Of a stretch of 64,000 bases of DNA, positions 60,151 through 64,000 are shown in pieces. Origin of the DNA: Ephemerocybe angulata. Lineage: Eukaryota; Basidiomycota; Agaricomycetes; Agaricales; Psathyrellaceae. Each line of letters begins with the position of its first letter. The stretch's first letter is position 1. A program made the translations under genes and the position numbers. Where the stretch lies: positions 1,674,001 through 1,738,000 of the forward strand of contig JAACJK010000163.1 of assembly GCA_013368325.1 (NCBI GenBank). The letters run 5' to 3'. The notes below the pieces were generated by a model. That model saw nothing but the letters and a program-made list of their open reading frames with translations. It was not told the origin of the DNA and searched no databases.

Positions 60151-61536
60151 GAGACTTAGGGGGTTAGTAGAGCGCAGTGTCGATTGAGAGCGGTAGGCGC
60201 GCGCCGCCGCGCGCGCTCTATGTCTAACTGGTGCCCCTTTACCCCTCTCGCTCGTTCACATGCACACACACGGAAGAGGGAAAGGTCTGGGCATTGGATA
60301 GTATAGATAAAGGCTGTACGTACGCCCGGACATCCGGAATGGCCGTGGGTGAACCTCGAGGAACCATCCACCTCCGGCCCATATTCAGTGCCTTACGCAC
60401 TTTTTTTGCAATGAATCAATGTATATAAAACGTATTACAGCATCTAAATGGATATGTATGTGGCCGAAAAAGGCTCCAAAGGTGACATGAGAGAAAATTT
60501 GGCCGTCACCGAGCGTGAATGAGCAAGGAGAACGCGCGCGTCGACGGGCGCTTAATTTAGCGCTGCGCGCATCGACGCCGATTGCGGTCTGTCTGAATGT
60601 CCAGGAGGCGGTTGGGTAGGCCAAACCCCTAGATAGAGCCCCTGTAGAGTCGGGGAGACTATCCCCTGAGACATAGCGGTGAGAATGACTCGGGGGTAAC
60701 TGACTTTCCAGGACCTTGCTCTCCTCACACCATTCAACGAAATCCCGCCATTAGACTTGTTTCCTTGTCAATGGACATAACCGGACACGTTCAGGTTGAC
60801 ATATCATACGTATTTGATGGCGCGAAGCTTCTTTCGTTACAGATCTGAGGTTTGGAATCGTGAGGTACGGGGCGGCGGAAGTGAGCGCGGGAAGCGTATT
60901 GGGCGATTGCGCACAATTGCCGTCTATTGTGAGTACAGGAAGGTCTGTGGTATAGACATTGTACTGTATAAATATAGTTCTGTGATTCTGTGTGACATGA
61001 AAACTGCGCAACGTCCCCAACACGCCCCCGTTGGTCTAAACAAAGCAAAGTCATCGAAAACTCGCAATCCAGCGATATTTCGACCTACACACAATCCAGG
61101 AGTGCCTAGACCCTTCAGATACTCCCCAATGTCTACCCCATACCCCTGACTAGCTCCTCAGACCACCCAAGAGTCCCGCCCTCCGCCGCAACGCACTCGA
61201 CGAATCTCGATTCCAATCCCCTCCTCCTCATCCCCGTACATCTTAGAAACGACACAAAAGCAACGTATTCCCGTGCGCAACCCGAATCATTCGCTTCGCT
61301 TAGCCCGCATCAGACACCCCAAATGAGCGCCGGCTGTCCAACAGCGAAGTTTTCAAGAAGATTTCGTGTTCGGTGTGGGCAGCGGGAGGGAAAAGCCAAC
61401 AACGCGCGTCCGCACTTCGCGACCAGAACTCCGAGACGAGTCTAATTGTAGCTCTATGGGAGTCTGGGCTGAATATGTGTCGTTATGCGTGGGATGGGAG
61501 GGCTTGGCGCGATCTTCGATGGGGGGTGTTGAGGGG
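60151..61536. other. 1.4 kb without a recognisable gene
   Basis: Short frames only. There are GC-rich palindromic runs near 60196-60216 (GCGCGCCGCCGCGCGCGC) and an A/T-rich run near 60420. Nothing else recognised. Confidence 0.4.
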
Positions 61537-61542
61537 TATAAG
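61537..61542 (+). promoter_or_regulatory. TATA box for the right-edge spliced array
   Basis: TATAAG in GGGGTATAAGAGCTGGGG, followed by a C/T-rich leader (61566-61630) and then the first intron-like unit. The arrangement resembles the TATA sites at 11.8 kb and 15.97 kb. Confidence 0.4.
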
Positions 61543-61565
61543 AGCTGGGGTGCGTAGCAGTGAAT

Positions 61566-64000
61566 TCCCATCATCTTCCCTCGTTCCCTTTCCTTCATCC
61601 TCATCTCTTCTGCCTCTTTCGTCTCCTCATGATCACTCATCTGAGGGACGCCTATCGCTTCTTAGGTTGCCCTTCATCCTTCGTCGACCTCGTCGTTGAA
61701 CTTGGGTTCGTTTTCACTCATGCATTCATAATCGTCTTTCTTACTCACTGCAACTTCTTAGGCGCTCCCATTGTATACCTGATGCCCAGGTATGTCAATA
61801 CATTTCTCATAGCCCAGACTATCCTTTTATTGACTAAAAGCTCACTTACATACTAGCTCACTCTCGGGCCACGAAAGCAACTCCAACGGGATGATCACAG
61901 GTATTTCGATGGTACGCAAAGTCTTCGTTACTGATGACTATTCTCAAATTTACAACAGATCACCATCTACTCAGTCAAAGCGGCTCCAGCAGACTCATAC
62001 CAAGATATAGGTAATGACCATTTTGAAATGGATTGGAAATACTGATTCAGCTCAGTAGATTTGGCTGCGACGACGACCACTTTGAGACTCTCCAAAGCAA
62101 ACACGTTACACAGAGCATGACAATACCTTCGCAAAGGTAACCGTCCTGCATTCCGTTGCTATTAAATGAAACTGACCCTAACTCACAGGTAGAAGGACAA
62201 CCACTGCTCGCAATTCACTGATGTACGGACGCAAACTCACAGGAATACACGACGACCACCGCTCTCAATTCCAGACCAAACTCATTCCATTCAAAAGGTA
62301 CGATACATATTTCGTCACTACTCAACTCACTAATCTAATACTAACAGACTCTCCTCTATTTCACCCAGCGTCCAACAACGACGACTGAGAGGACGGTAAG
62401 CACACAATTTGACTTCTTTAGTCATGATAGACTGACCGTACGCCCGTTTATCACAGTTCCAGCCCTCGTAGCCTGCAAGTAGTGAAGGCTCAGAGACACG
62501 TCCGCCCGCGAATATGTCACGGTGAGTCCCCACTACGCTCTCGGTCTCGCCAAACAAAGAAACTGACCTACGGTCAACCACAGCAGTCGGTGACCGTCCG
62601 TCAGCGCAGACCTCCACGTCGAGCGGCGAGCGCTGCGATGGCGATACGTCGGCCAAGGCAACGAGACACGGGTAGCAGGGCCTGTCGTCGTCGTGAACAT
62701 CGACGAGCATCCTCGCGTTCCACTGGTAAGCGTAGTCTTCGTCGATAGACTCGCGCTGGCTGTCCGAGGTAGGTGTAGGTTCCGTCGTCATCCTTCTGGT
62801 GCACCACAATCGCCTACAACCAGCATCATCTCTGATGCTGTTGTGTCGATTGTGTCGATTATCGAAGGCAAACGGTCTTGCTGAGCCGGTCTCCGTCGTG
62901 TCAAAGTGCAAGGCCAAAGGGTGCTGTCGCGGTACGTGCATCCTTCGCAATGTGAGTGTCGCGTGTCTCGTCATTATGGTCTATATGCTCACCGGAATTC
63001 CCTACAACCAGCATCATCGCTGATGCGGTTGCGCCGGTTCTCGAGGTCAAACCCGGCGCCTGCGTCCTGCTGAGCCGGTCTGAGTATCACCGCCCTCAAC
63101 GAGCATCGTCGCACCCCACCCGTAAGCCCTCCCCTCCTCCTCCAGTGTTCGGGTTTCGGTTTTCGGTATCGGTAAGTCGTGTAGTCTTCATCGTCGATCG
63201 AACGACTCGGTCGAGGGAGAGGGCGGGCGGCGCATTCTTCCTGGTGCGCCGCAATCTTCTGCCACGAGCATCATCGCTGATGCTCTCCCGTCGGTTCTTG
63301 AAGTCAAACGGGCCCCCTCGTGTTGCAGGGCCGGTCTTAAAGGGTGTTGCACACGGTGGGTGCATCCTTCGCAATGTGAGTACCTCCTGCTTCGTGAATC
63401 TGGGCTGTGCACTCACAGGAACCCCCTACAACCAGCATCACACCACCGGCGATTCTTGAACGATCCCGCCATATCCTTGCTGGTGCGCCGCAGCCCTCGC
63501 TTGAGCAAGGCCAAAGGATGGCGTGCACGGTATGTGCATCCTTTGCGCGATGTAAGTACTTTGCGCCTCGTGAATGCGGACTGTGTACTCACCGGAATTC
63601 CCTACAGCCAGCATCACCACAATACGTCGTAAGCCTTTCGGCCCTGCGCAATCTCCTACAACCAGCACCATCACTGATGCTGTTATCGAGGTGAAGCGGG
63701 GCGTGCTGGTGCGGGAAGCTCGGCGTCGAGGTGGGCGGCGGGTTCTTGGCGGAGTGCTTCCTTCGTAGTGTGAGTACCTCGCCTGGCGTCGTGAGCCTCG
63801 GCTACGTACCGAGTCTTGCGGTTTCTGTCGTCGGTCAAAGGCTTTCTCTGCGGGCCAGTCTCTGATCGCGAGAAACACCATCGAGGCGACGTGGATGTCG
63901 CGACATTCCACCCGTCCTTGGTACAACATGAGCACGCCGTTTTGGTTCGTGGACACGAAATAAACTCACCCAAGACCCTACAGCCAGCATCATCTTGATG
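61566..64000 (+). repeat. Spliced-looking transcript unit with tandem exon-intron repeats, runs off the right edge
   Basis: At least ten intron-like units follow the TATA box. From about 62.8 kb they share a near-identical acceptor, CCTACARCCAG before CATCATC, ending near 62823, 63011, 63435, 63611, 63665 and 63987, with a variant at 63268. Several share the donor context CCTTCGCAATGTGAGT (near 62945 and 63368). The branch-site region reads CTCACCGGAATT or CTCACAGGAACC. Exons are 50-200 bp and I could not join them into one protein. It could be a spliced non-coding RNA or a repetitive coding gene whose frame I failed to find. Confidence 0.45.

Noticed and set aside
62790..64000. CRISPR-like array at the right edge
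   Set aside because: Repeats are degenerate, unevenly spaced and built around splice signals, and the genome is fungal.

Overview
The window looks like nuclear DNA of a mushroom-forming basidiomycete (Agaricomycetes). Genes are broken by many short introns (about 45-70 bp; GT donors, CTNAC-type branch sites, AG acceptors). It carries a multi-intron laccase, an eight-cysteine class I hydrophobin, and a fungal ESCRT-II VPS36 with two zinc fingers inside its GLUE domain. There are no prokaryotic-style operons, rRNA genes or CRISPR arrays, and I found no convincing tRNA. All gene models come from splicing by eye and checking that the reading frame closes.

Layout. 1-2.0 kb: 5' part of a laccase (minus strand; the 3' end is outside the window). 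2.2 kb: a hairpin MITE. 2.6-3.0 kb: an 82-residue small secreted protein. 3.0-6.5 kb: nothing recognised. 6.6-27.9 kb: three VPS36 genes on the minus strand, separated by two virtually identical ~8 kb spacers. The period is 9,757 bp and the middle gene is a crossover chimera of the outer two. The spacers carry intron-dense sequence that I cannot resolve into proteins. 28.7-30.7 kb: a single-pass membrane protein with a beta-rich ectodomain. 31.1-32.6 kb: a protein with a C-terminal rhodanese domain. 33.7-34.1 kb: a hydrophobin. 35.0-35.4 kb: a TA-flanked MITE. 36.3-52.2 kb: two nearly identical 5.9 kb elements with the same terminal inverted repeats, head to tail. The second is split by a 3.9 kb nested insertion. 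52.4-53.9 kb: a PDI-like protein without a CXXC. 54.4-54.9 kb: an Fmp46-like thioredoxin-fold protein. 56.6-57.4 kb: a single-pass membrane protein. 58.4-64 kb: more intron-dense, coding-poor tracts, ending in a tandem exon-intron array that runs off the right edge.

The most interesting system is the repeated 5.9 kb element. Each copy encodes one protein of about 1,600 residues. In order it has an AT-hook, a zinc-ribbon region (DUF6729-like, from memory), the first two acidic positions of a probable DDE transposase core, a complete DEDDy 3'-5' exonuclease inserted into that core, a later RGTNxxE motif, and a C-terminal cysteine-rich knuckle. It appears to be a DNA transposon whose transposase has an embedded proofreading-type exonuclease. 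The two copies are broken by different lesions.
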